64,000 nucleotides of DNA from a virus: IMG/VR virus record IMGVR_UViG_3300020473_000010, positions 224,698 to 288,697 of that record; one strand, written 5' to 3'. Made by a program: the position numbers and the translations under genes. Under the pieces are notes generated by a model. The model was given only the letters and a program-made list of their open reading frames with translations, was not told where the DNA came from and did not search any database. Positions within the stretch are counted from its first letter, which is position 1. Every line of letters starts with the position of its first letter. This document shows positions 19,087 through 27,212 of the stretch, one piece after another.

Positions 19087-20012
19087 AAGATACCCCTTAT
19101 GTGGGGGTAACTTTCTATAAACCATTCACATGTTTTTTCAAGACCAGAACGTAAATTAGTATAGGATTTATTATATCCTAATTTTTTTAAAGCTTGAGTT
19201 GATGAGGGCTTTCGGTGCTGGCCTATAGGTTTTGTTGTATCCCAAAAAATCATACCTGGGGGGAACTCAAATATTTCGCAGATTATACTTGCTACGTGTT
19301 TAATTGAATATTCAACACAGTTTCCTATATTGATCGGAAGGGAACCATCATAATTTTCTAAAAGCCAGATTAGTGTTTCAGCAATATCAAGAGAATATGT
19401 AAATTCCCTTAAAGATGAACCATCCCCCCATAAATTTACAATAGAATTATTTTGTTTTCCTTCCCATATTTTCCTTATCAAGGCTGGAATAACATGGCCA
19501 TTTTCTAAGTGAAAATTGTCATTAAACCCATATATGTTATTTGGCACAGCTGTAATATATTTCAACCCGTATTGGCTCCGTAACGCGCGAGAATGAACTT
19601 CTAGCATACGTTTAGCATAAGCATACCCATAGTTGCTTTGGTGAGGTTCTCCGTTGTGTATCTGGTCTTCTGTAAGCGGGTATTTTACTTTGTCTGGATA
19701 TATACATGTTGACAATAAAGAGACGACTTTTTGAATACCTTCTTCTTTTGCGGCATTTAATAAATTTGTATTAATTAAAATATTTTCATGGAAAAAATCA
19801 GCTATGTAATCAGAATTTCCTTTAACGCCACCAACTTTAGCAGCTAAATGGATAACAGCATCCGGATTGTGGTCTACAAACATTTTGTGGGCATAATATA
19901 GTTTTGTTAAGTCATATTCACTTGATCCAACTAAAACTAAATTGTGGGATGTATTTAAATTTCGAAAAGCAGAACCTACCATCCCAGTTCCACCAGTAAT
20001 TAATATTTTCAT
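19083..20012 (-). CDS. GDP-L-fucose synthase (epimerase/reductase)
   Basis: 309 residues. Bifunctional 3,5-epimerase/4-reductase acting on GDP-4-keto-6-deoxymannose. Rossmann start MKILITGGTGMVGSAFRN; AAKVGGVKGN; catalytic STCIYPD with its Cys; and HNGEPHQSNYGYAYAKRM containing Y-x3-K, all typical of WcaG/Fcl/TSTA3 proteins. ColC, which makes GDP-colitose, is a close relative, and a ColD-like gene is two genes away, so the enzyme could act on either intermediate. Confidence 0.92.
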   Translation of the reverse strand: MKILITGGTGMVGSAFRNLNTSHNLVLVGSSEYDLTKLYYAHKMFVDHNPDAVIHLAAKVGGVKGNSDYIADFFHENILINTNLLNAAKEEGIQKVVSLLSTCIYPDKVKYPLTEDQIHNGEPHQSNYGYAYAKRMLEVHSRALRSQYGLKYITAVPNNIYGFNDNFHLENGHVIPALIRKIWEGKQNNSIVNLWGDGSSLREFTYSLDIAETLIWLLENYDGSLPINIGNCVEYSIKHVASIICEIFEFPPGMIFWDTTKPIGQHRKPSSTQALKKLGYNKSYTNLRSGLEKTCEWFIESYPHIRGIL

Positions 20013-20014
20013 TT

Positions 20015-20656
20015 TTACCCCTTATTAAAATATATTTCATCACACCCGGTAGTACAAAATAAATTAAAGTTTTTAGATATCATGAAATCTTGTATTTCAT
20101 TGCCATAATAATTGTTTTCAACGGTTATTACTTTGATAGTGTAATTTTCGAAATTAATACTTTTTAAGATTTCTAATTCGTTGCCTTCAATATCCAGAGA
20201 AAGGATATCGATATTTGAGGGACATAAAGAAAATAACTCTTTTACAGTAACTGTTTCTACATCAATCCATTCTGGGATATTTTTAATCAATCCCTGATGT
20301 TCTTCGAACAGGATTCTTTCAATGTGATTTGGATGATATTTTGATGGAATTCCTGCTAATCCTTGGCCCCAGGCTCCGGTTGGGAATGGTTGGAATTTAG
20401 TTTCGAAACTTAACTCGCTGTTGCTAACTACAGCTTTTTGAATTATTTCCCAATCCCGATTGGTTTTTAGTATGGGGATCTGAGAAGGGTTTGGTTCAAT
20501 TAATAAGCCATCCCAACCCAAGTCTTCAAAAAATTTAGAATTACTACAATGAATTCCATCCATAGCCCCAATATCTAGGAAAAATCCTTTGGTTTGAGAT
20601 TTAAAAAATCTTTCAAATATAATTTCATCTTGCTGGTATTGGCTATAATATTTCAT
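20015..20656 (-). CDS. FkbM-family SAM-dependent methyltransferase
   Basis: 213 residues from the ATG at 20656 (ATGA overlap with the DegT-like stop). SAM-binding motif I is LDIGAMDGIHCSNSKFF; the following WDGLLIEPNPSQIPIL and the C-terminal ILSLDIEGNELEILKS are FkbM hallmarks. Family members O-methylate sugars and other hydroxyls. Three bases separate it from the GDP-fucose synthase. The gene may methylate the glycan made by this island. Confidence 0.87.
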   Translation of the reverse strand: MKYYSQYQQDEIIFERFFKSQTKGFFLDIGAMDGIHCSNSKFFEDLGWDGLLIEPNPSQIPILKTNRDWEIIQKAVVSNSELSFETKFQPFPTGAWGQGLAGIPSKYHPNHIERILFEEHQGLIKNIPEWIDVETVTVKELFSLCPSNIDILSLDIEGNELEILKSINFENYTIKVITVENNYYGNEIQDFMISKNFNLFCTTGCDEIYFNKG

Positions 20657-21315
20657 GAATAATCCTTGAAACAACTAAAATTTCTTACATCCGGATATTT
20701 CCATGAACCTCCACAATCTTCGTTGGTTTCTGGAAGAGAGAGGAAGAGCTTGATACCATATGCAGCTTGTTCCGGAGGCATATACATATTCCACCCAAGC
20801 ATATCGATATTATCATCATCATATTTTACTGTAATATCTCGACCTTCGTATCTTGCCTTTTTAAACCACTGGTATGCACTATAATCATTTGTTAAAATTA
20901 TTCCACCTTTACCTATAGGCAATGTTTTCTTTATATGGAAAGATACACACTGATAAGTACCTTCTATATACATCCCTTTTGTAAACCTGGTTGCTCCATC
21001 GATAATAGGGTATGGATCTAGACGATATGTACCAGACCATTCGATATTATTAAAATTTGGGTTGCAACCTGCGTGAATAATTGCCTGAGGTACTGAAACA
21101 TATGTCTTTGCCGGAATTGTTATTTTGCCTGAAGCATTTAAATATTTCATGCACAAAAATAAACCATTGGTGCAATTATCTACCGCTACAGCATATTTGG
21201 AACCAGCATATTCGGCTATCATTTTTTCAAATATATCGACGATATCCCATGGGTCATTGATTTCATAGCCTAAAGGTTTAATAATTTTTATAATTTCTTC
21301 TATAGAACAATACAT
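20653..21315 (-). CDS. Short DegT-family aminotransferase-like protein
   Basis: 220 residues; normal DegT/DnrJ proteins have about 370. The large PLP domain is recognisable (AVAVDNCTNGLFLCMKYL, TIPAKTYVSVPQAIIHAG, then SFHIKKTLPIGKGGIILT with a candidate Schiff-base Lys), but the C-terminal small domain is absent and the protein ends soon after PEQAAYGIKLF. The reading frame and coupling to both neighbours (ATGA downstream, adjoining upstream) show a maintained gene, not debris. It may be a specialised short form or need a partner. Substrate unknown. Confidence 0.75.
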   Translation of the reverse strand: MYCSIEEIIKIIKPLGYEINDPWDIVDIFEKMIAEYAGSKYAVAVDNCTNGLFLCMKYLNASGKITIPAKTYVSVPQAIIHAGCNPNFNNIEWSGTYRLDPYPIIDGATRFTKGMYIEGTYQCVSFHIKKTLPIGKGGIILTNDYSAYQWFKKARYEGRDITVKYDDDNIDMLGWNMYMPPEQAAYGIKLFLSLPETNEDCGGSWKYPDVRNFSCFKDYS

Positions 21316-21989
21316 TAAATCTCCAACATTCTAGAATAATATTCGCCAATTATGAATTTTTGATTAGTGGTTGCTGTTTGTTTGTCATATAGTGGATTAT
21401 AACATTTGTTTGGCAGAATTCTAAAATCTAAGCTAACTCGAGTTTTTTCTGTTAAATTAGTTTTGTTAAAATGCCGGCAGCGATTTCCGTTCCAAACCAT
21501 AAATTGTGATGGTACCATGTTTACTGGTTTGTAATCACCTAAATTAGGAACGCTTTCTATCCATATTGTGCTAGTATCGAACATTTCGGTTAGAGGTATT
21601 AGGATATTAATTTCTCCCAGTGGGTGTTTATGGTGTTCATCTGAATCACAATGGATTGTTGTTACAGCTTTTGCTTTGGGGTATTGTATCCGAAACGAAG
21701 GTAAGGTTTGATATATTAGACTTTCTTCTTCTAAGAATAATGGGAAAATTTTATTCCTTATAAAGCTATGATAAACATATTCAAAATCTTTCCAGTTATT
21801 ATTTAGTTTTTTATAAAAAATTTCATGAAAAATACTGTGAGTATCATTTCCTAATCCGGCTATACCATCATCGGCTGAATATAGACTTTGCAAATTTTCG
21901 TGTAATAATTCTAATTCGCTAACACCAAACAACTGTTTTAATAAAGCGGAAAAATTATATTGATTTTTATCGAAATAATAATGTTTCAT
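21315..21989 (-). CDS. 2-oxoglutarate/Fe(II) oxygenase-like protein (StrG-like)
   Basis: 224 residues. An H-x-D at residues 113-115 (TIHCDSDEHHKH) and a distal His at 173 followed by Arg at 184 (CRHFNKTNLTEKTRVSLDFR) give the metal and 2-oxoglutarate binding pattern of the double-stranded beta-helix oxygenases. The 'H.NKTN...TRVSLDFR' tail is reminiscent of the streptomycin StrG-type and phytanoyl hydroxylase-like families. Probably hydroxylates or oxidises a sugar or carrier. Set in the glycan operon between the short DegT gene and a sulfotransferase. Function is inferred from motifs only. Confidence 0.66.
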   Translation of the reverse strand: MKHYYFDKNQYNFSALLKQLFGVSELELLHENLQSLYSADDGIAGLGNDTHSIFHEIFYKKLNNNWKDFEYVYHSFIRNKIFPLFLEEESLIYQTLPSFRIQYPKAKAVTTIHCDSDEHHKHPLGEINILIPLTEMFDTSTIWIESVPNLGDYKPVNMVPSQFMVWNGNRCRHFNKTNLTEKTRVSLDFRILPNKCYNPLYDKQTATTNQKFIIGEYYSRMLEI

Positions 21990-21992
21990 AAT

Positions 21993-22706
21993 TTATTTTT
22001 TTACTAATAGAGGATCGAAAGTTTTTTTGATATCTTCTAAAAAGATATTTTTAAAAGCTGATCTTTGAGCAGTGACTAATTCTTTTTTGGTAATTTCCTC
22101 TATGTTTAATGCCGCAGGATCATGAGGCGTTAATCTTTTCGTTAATTTTTTATTACAGTGTTTATAAATTTCATCGAATCTTTTAGGGTTCCATGGACGG
22201 TTTAAAAATTTTATGCAGCTTTGAAATGTTTGGGCACCATTGTCTCTTATTTCTTCATATTTTATGAAATGCAAATTAGTAATATTTGATTGGTTATTAA
22301 GATAAAATTGCAAATGCTTATAATATTCCAACTTATATTTTTCGAAAGCTTCAGCAAGATCTATAGATTTTTGACCATCCCAATTTTCCGGAATATTGCC
22401 TTCATATTTCATTATAGAGAAAATTGTATCAGCTGGATTTCTATAAAGATATATTGCGTTTTTTAACCCAAAAACAGGACCTTCAGATGGATGTGGTTTC
22501 GCGATATAACGGTGGTGAATATGGAAACCCCATATATTTGATGGCCGGGGATTAAAAAATGACTGTACAATCGAGGGTTCATTTAAATAGGCTTCCATCA
22601 AAATCCTAAACCAATGGCTTCCTGTACGAGGATATGATATCAATCTAGGAAAATCTAGGTTATCAAATATTTTTAGTTCTTCTTTTTTGTAGCTTATGTC
22701 AAACAT
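21993..22706 (-). CDS. Sulfotransferase
   Basis: 237 residues. The N-terminal ISYPRTGSHWFRILMEAYL is the 5'-phosphosulfate loop (P-R-T-G-S-x-W) of PAPS sulfotransferases, and YLYRNPADTIFSIMKYEG is the 3'-phosphate motif with Arg and Ser. These enzymes move sulfate from PAPS to hydroxyls of carbohydrates or other acceptors. No PAPS synthesis genes are seen in the window, so donor would come from the host. A second, different sulfotransferase closes the island at 33269. Confidence 0.86.
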   Translation of the reverse strand: MFDISYKKEELKIFDNLDFPRLISYPRTGSHWFRILMEAYLNEPSIVQSFFNPRPSNIWGFHIHHRYIAKPHPSEGPVFGLKNAIYLYRNPADTIFSIMKYEGNIPENWDGQKSIDLAEAFEKYKLEYYKHLQFYLNNQSNITNLHFIKYEEIRDNGAQTFQSCIKFLNRPWNPKRFDEIYKHCNKKLTKRLTPHDPAALNIEEITKKELVTAQRSAFKNIFLEDIKKTFDPLLVKK

Positions 22707-23306
22707 TTACCAGATCTCCCTTGTTACTTTTTTTGAAAGCATGTGGCCTTCAATTGTTTTTTCATCTAAACTCGAGAGATCAAGAAATGCATGGAGTGAT
22801 TCAAATTGAGTATTATAAAACCCTTTTTTCCTTAAGTCTTCTTCTAATGGATATTTAGCTGAATTTAAATTATTTCTGCTTAAGAAATAACCTCCTTCTA
22901 CAATGTTGTTAGCTGCCCAATTTTGAATATTATACTTTAATTCCGGGGTTAGGGGAAATGAACCGATATCGTTGTGAATGAACGCGATTGGAAAATCAGG
23001 TAATTTTAAAATATCTGAACAGTCTTGAACAATAACTCGTGGATGATTTGTAGGGTTAGCAATATCAAAACCAACGCATCTTTCATATCCAAAATGACCA
23101 CAAAGCAAATCAAAACTAATACATCGATTTGTGCCCATTACAACTATAGAACCAAAATCCGGAATATCTCTAATTTTTGTTATTATATGATCAAAAATTT
23201 TATACGCATAATAGTTTTTTCCATAACCATGTACATCTTGATTATGGTTATGTTCATCTGTATTTGAGAACCAGAATTTTTCACTATAGTATTTTTTTTC
23301 AGACAT
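22707..23306 (-). CDS. Methyltransferase-like Rossmann protein
   Basis: 199 residues from the ATG at 23306; this start overlaps the GT10 stop by only 8 bases, whereas a more upstream ATG would overlap it by 56. Residues about 50-110 (GSIVVMGTNRCISFDLLCGH, then CVGFDIANP and IAFIHNDIGS) look like SAM-binding motifs I-IV of class I methyltransferases. No closer family recognised. Set between GT10 and sulfotransferase genes, so a glycan-modifying role is plausible. Confidence 0.68.
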   Translation of the reverse strand: MSEKKYYSEKFWFSNTDEHNHNQDVHGYGKNYYAYKIFDHIITKIRDIPDFGSIVVMGTNRCISFDLLCGHFGYERCVGFDIANPTNHPRVIVQDCSDILKLPDFPIAFIHNDIGSFPLTPELKYNIQNWAANNIVEGGYFLSRNNLNSAKYPLEEDLRKKGFYNTQFESLHAFLDLSSLDEKTIEGHMLSKKVTREIW

Positions 23307-24186
23307 TTGGGTTTCTCTTTTTAATTGCCCGATAAATAAATTCATCAAAATCATAATACTGTAAAGCTTTTTGGTAATTAATTTGAAGAGAAGATGAAAA
23401 CTTTTCGTATAAGTCGTTGTTTAAATTTGGAATAATATTCTCTAATTCCTCTATTGTGTTGAAAATTATTATTGAATCCGGGTCAAAAAATTCTTTAATA
23501 TTTGGGGCGCCCCAATATACCGGGATTGTTCTACATGCAAAGCAGTCTAATATTTTTTCAGTAAAATAATTTTCAGCTCGGTTATTTTCTATCACTATTG
23601 AAAATCTATAATCGTTTAAAGCATCTGATTTATATTCTAGGGGTTTTTTAGTTCCTCTACCATAACAATCAAAACCTTTAAGTTTTGCTGCAATTTCATG
23701 ACGTAATTTATGACCAGCTATATCTTTTTTATCAGAAAAAATGTGAGAAATATTTTTTGTTTTAACAATAGATTTTTGATATATTGATTTTGTGTCGACA
23801 AATAATCCATCGGCTGGAATAAATTCACATTTTTCAGGATAGGTTTCTAACAGGTATTTATCCCAGGTTAAAATTAGATCGAAATTACTAATGTTAGATT
23901 CTAAAACCCTATATATTTCTGGATCATATGCTCTGGGCTCCATGGTCCATGCAATTTTATAAAATTTCGAAGGAAACTGATCAGCATAGCCAAAAAGCTT
24001 GTCTGAAAATATTATTGTTTCATAATTGTCAATTAATTTTATTGCTTCCGGGTCTAGACAGAGAGAACCATCTTCAACAAAAGTTAATTTGTTGTATTTT
24101 ATGTGTTTGGTTTTTCTACCTTTTTCCAGAGCATCTGCCCAACATTCCGCGTGGCTGATGTTTATATCACAAAAATTAACAATCAT
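23299..24186 (-). CDS. Alpha-1,3-fucosyltransferase, GT10
   Basis: 295 residues. The GT10 donor-binding signature is complete: YRFSIVIENNRAENYFTEK followed by ILDCFACRTIPVYWGAPNI. Upstream, KIAWTMEPRAYDPEIY and FDLILTWDKYLLETYPEK match the acceptor half. Family enzymes transfer fucose from GDP-fucose to N-acetylglucosamine or glucose residues, as in Lewis antigens. With the GT11 gene this makes two distinct fucosyltransferase families in one phage island, matched by a GDP-fucose synthase. Confidence 0.93.
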   Translation of the reverse strand: MIVNFCDINISHAECWADALEKGRKTKHIKYNKLTFVEDGSLCLDPEAIKLIDNYETIIFSDKLFGYADQFPSKFYKIAWTMEPRAYDPEIYRVLESNISNFDLILTWDKYLLETYPEKCEFIPADGLFVDTKSIYQKSIVKTKNISHIFSDKKDIAGHKLRHEIAAKLKGFDCYGRGTKKPLEYKSDALNDYRFSIVIENNRAENYFTEKILDCFACRTIPVYWGAPNIKEFFDPDSIIIFNTIEELENIIPNLNNDLYEKFSSSLQINYQKALQYYDFDEFIYRAIKKRNPNV

Positions 24187-25559
24187 TTAATAGCCCAATT
24201 TTCCCAAATAAATGGGAAAAAATAGGTAAGTTCATGGGTTTTCTCCAGATCACCTCTAATTTTTTCATATTTTTGGATTGAATCATCATCAATAGGGTGG
24301 AATTGGACTTGTAGATTTTTAACTTTGTTAATATCACCAGATGATATCATTGCAGGAAGCACTTCATATTCTGATCCTTCAATATTCATTTTTAACAAAT
24401 CGATGGTGTTGAAATTTTCTAGTGCTTTTGTCACAGAAACAAGGCTTATATTTCCATTAGGATCATCGACAACCCGAGTTGCAAGATCATCTTCTATCAT
24501 TTTTACTTTTCTTGTTGTTCCACCAATGCCCAAATTGTATACTTTAATGTTTGGTTTATCATTAAATTTTTCTTTTAGTAAATTTGAGAACTTTTCAAAT
24601 GGTTCATAGACATGAATTTCGCAATTATATTTGTCATTAATTTGTTGGGCCCACTCTCCTTTAAATCCACCGACATCTATTACAGTAGAATCTGAATTTA
24701 AATCATAGTTGAGCCTAAGTGTATTATCGCCATCCTTTTTTACCCATTCTTTGACAGCTGTTCCTTGAATTTCTTTAAGAAATTGAAGTGGGGTTTTTGG
24801 AGGAGGCCCTGGGAACCTTTCGTATTTTTTCCTTTTCCTTACTAGCATTTCAACACGATGCTGATCCTCTTGGCGGATTTGATCATCGCTAATAGGGTTA
24901 AATCTGTTATAACAATAAACTATATTTGGAACAAAAAGAGTTCTTTCCCGAGACATTTCTAACATTGGCAGCATAAAAGCTACATCCCAACCTACGGAAA
25001 AATATTTTCCATCTTCATCTCTAAGATCTTCATCTTTGATTGCATGCCATAATTTTGACCTAAATGTCCTAAGGTGGCTTGTAACAAATTTGTACTCTCG
25101 AAACGCGTTTTTCTGGATAACTTCCGGTGGGAGAGGAAAACAATTTGACATTCCACCAGTGGGGTGGTGAACGTGATTACCATAGGTTAGCATAGGATTA
25201 TGCTTATCATAAACATCGGCGATTATGGCAAGAGAATAGTCTGTAAACAAGAAGTCATCTCCATCAATAACCATTAACACAGCTTCTGGATCGTCTTTTG
25301 TTTTAAGAAAATTAAATCCATCAACAATATTTTTTAATGCTTTTACATTTTTTTCATTATGGATTACCGAAAATCTTGGATCTTTTTCTAGAAACTCAAG
25401 AGAATCTAGAATCTCTTTTGTTTTATCGGTGGAGGCATCATTAATTACAACGCACTCAAAATGATTGTAACGCTGTTTATAAATTGTTGATAAACAACGC
25501 TCAATCCATGCTTCAGTGTTGTATGTTGGTACTACTATTTTCATTTTAGGAAACGACAT
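24183..25559 (-). CDS. GT2 glycosyltransferase fused to FkbM methyltransferase
   Basis: 458 residues. Residues 1-230 are a GT-A/GT2 domain: MKIVVPTYNTEAWIERCLST, CVVINDASTDKT, and VLMVIDGDDFLF with the metal-binding acidic motif. Residues about 260-458 are FkbM: STVIDVGGFKGEWAQQI, IHVYEPFEKF, then IDLLKMNIEGSEYEVLPAM. Fusion implies that the added sugar is methylated at once. Overlaps the GT10 gene by 4 bases. Confidence 0.9.
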   Translation of the reverse strand: MSFPKMKIVVPTYNTEAWIERCLSTIYKQRYNHFECVVINDASTDKTKEILDSLEFLEKDPRFSVIHNEKNVKALKNIVDGFNFLKTKDDPEAVLMVIDGDDFLFTDYSLAIIADVYDKHNPMLTYGNHVHHPTGGMSNCFPLPPEVIQKNAFREYKFVTSHLRTFRSKLWHAIKDEDLRDEDGKYFSVGWDVAFMLPMLEMSRERTLFVPNIVYCYNRFNPISDDQIRQEDQHRVEMLVRKRKKYERFPGPPPKTPLQFLKEIQGTAVKEWVKKDGDNTLRLNYDLNSDSTVIDVGGFKGEWAQQINDKYNCEIHVYEPFEKFSNLLKEKFNDKPNIKVYNLGIGGTTRKVKMIEDDLATRVVDDPNGNISLVSVTKALENFNTIDLLKMNIEGSEYEVLPAMISSGDINKVKNLQVQFHPIDDDSIQKYEKIRGDLEKTHELTYFFPFIWENWAIK

Positions 25560-26484
25560 TTAAACTCCTTAATTTGTTCGCAATCCTTTTAGCCGAAGCT
25601 TGTGGATCTATCCATTTATTATACCAATCTATTGTATAATCTACAATTTTAGAATAGCTTTTTTCGAATGTTTTTATTCTTGAATCAAGAATATTGATTT
25701 TGTGCCTTTTTAAAGAGTCAGAATCCGATTCTTTAATGACAGGGCATATAATACTCGGAAGTGTATTGTAATATTCGGTATTAGGTAAAATACCGCGGAT
25801 AATAATGCACCCAGAGGCGGCAGCTTCGGAGATTCTATAAGTCTCTGGACTAGCTCCACCTGGGCATAATGCAAATTTAGAATGCCCTAAGAGTCTGGCA
25901 TACTCTTCTCTGTTTAAAAAATTTGGATGATCGTTATTATATACTCCGCCAAAACCCTGGTATGTACATATATGATCAGTGGGGCCCCAAGGTTTTTGAA
26001 GCTCAATTGTTTTTAAAAAATCATCTCTAACTTGAGAGTGAATACCTGAAAAACTTCTATCAAGGGTTCTTTTTAACCTATGGGCCGATCTAAAACCATT
26101 GCAATACCCTAAAGGGATATTAATTGTTCTTTCATCTTCTGGGAGAGGATCTACTGCTGGGAAAGTATTTGTTGTATTAACTTCATAAATTACCTCTTCA
26201 GGATCAGAAGCAACGTTTTTTAGATGCGGATAATTTTTAATAATCGCTACTAATCTTTTGTCTTTTTTATATAGATTATCAAAAGATAAATGATGTTCAT
26301 TTCCTTTTATTAATAAAATATATTTTTCACTTTTGATTAAATTTAAATCCGGAATGTCAAAAGAGCTAACCCGGTATACATCTGGAAAATCTCGAAACCA
26401 ATGAGATAGCCACCAAAAAACCCTAGAATCATATTCCCAATCTGTTTCATCAGTGCATTCTCTACGGTCATTGATAATAATCAT
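25546..26484 (-). CDS. Exostosin-like glycosyltransferase (GT47-type)
   Basis: 312 residues from the ATG at 26484, which overlaps the preceding stop (ATGA). The C-terminal half contains the exostosin-type donor segment SKFALCPGGASPETYRISEA followed by AAASGCIIIRG, with TINIPLGYCNGFRSA before it. Exostosin-like enzymes transfer glucuronic acid, galactose or similar sugars. Its paralogue on the plus strand at 30882 has the corresponding 'SKFALLPRANGYALSYRMIE' segment. Confidence 0.75.
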   Translation of the reverse strand: MIIINDRRECTDETDWEYDSRVFWWLSHWFRDFPDVYRVSSFDIPDLNLIKSEKYILLIKGNEHHLSFDNLYKKDKRLVAIIKNYPHLKNVASDPEEVIYEVNTTNTFPAVDPLPEDERTINIPLGYCNGFRSAHRLKRTLDRSFSGIHSQVRDDFLKTIELQKPWGPTDHICTYQGFGGVYNNDHPNFLNREEYARLLGHSKFALCPGGASPETYRISEAAASGCIIIRGILPNTEYYNTLPSIICPVIKESDSDSLKRHKINILDSRIKTFEKSYSKIVDYTIDWYNKWIDPQASAKRIANKLRSLNVVS

Positions 26485-27212
26485 AATTCTTCCTGGTTTG
26501 TCGAAGTGTTCCTCCTGTAACAATAAAGTTTTTCAGCTAATATCGATGTTCTGGAAGTTAAAGCTGTTACTCTGTAATTAAAATCTGAATCTTCTGATAA
26601 TAATGTTCTTAAGCCGAGATTTGGAGGATGAAACCTAATTCCGTGGATCCATATTGTTTGATAAAACATTGCTGATGTTCCAGCTGTTTCAAAATTACCG
26701 GTATAAAAATGGTTTATTCCTGGTAACTGAAAACCTCGAGTTACTGTTTTGGTAACTTCTGGGCATCCGATTAATTTTAATCCATCGTTGACGTCGAGCG
26801 TAAGATCTTTATATTTTTTGACATGACTTTCCTCAAAACAGTGATAAAACCCGCATAGATTATTTACCGCTTTTGATTCAACTAATGCTAAATATTGAGC
26901 CTGAATTCTCTGTTTGAGAGATACATCATCAGCGTCGTGACTTGTACAGATAGTAGCATCAGTAGTACGAATTGCTTCATTCAGACACCACCATTTCCCT
27001 TTGTTCTCGTTGTTTATGTGGTACCTAATTCTTGTATCAGAGAAGCCTTCTAGTATATCTTTAAACTCTTCTAAGTTATCTGACCCATCATCTACCACAC
27101 AAATATCTAAGTTGTCATAGGATTGATTCTGGATTGATTCTATTGACTCTTTAAGATATTGATTATGATTGTAATTGCATATTGTTACTAAAATCTTGTT
27201 TGGTGTTTCCAT
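26481..27212 (-). CDS. Glycosyltransferase, GT2/GT-A fold
   Basis: 243 residues. N-terminal ILVTICNYNHNQYLKESIES and ICVVDDGSDNLEEFKD, then ICTSHDADDVSLKQRIQAQY with the D-x-D-type metal site, are classic GT2. The start lies inside the end of the large upstream gene (50-base overlap), but a later start would remove the first beta strand of the fold, so the long overlap is real. Substrate unknown. Confidence 0.88.
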   Translation of the reverse strand: METPNKILVTICNYNHNQYLKESIESIQNQSYDNLDICVVDDGSDNLEEFKDILEGFSDTRIRYHINNENKGKWWCLNEAIRTTDATICTSHDADDVSLKQRIQAQYLALVESKAVNNLCGFYHCFEESHVKKYKDLTLDVNDGLKLIGCPEVTKTVTRGFQLPGINHFYTGNFETAGTSAMFYQTIWIHGIRFHPPNLGLRTLLSEDSDFNYRVTALTSRTSILAEKLYCYRRNTSTNQEEL

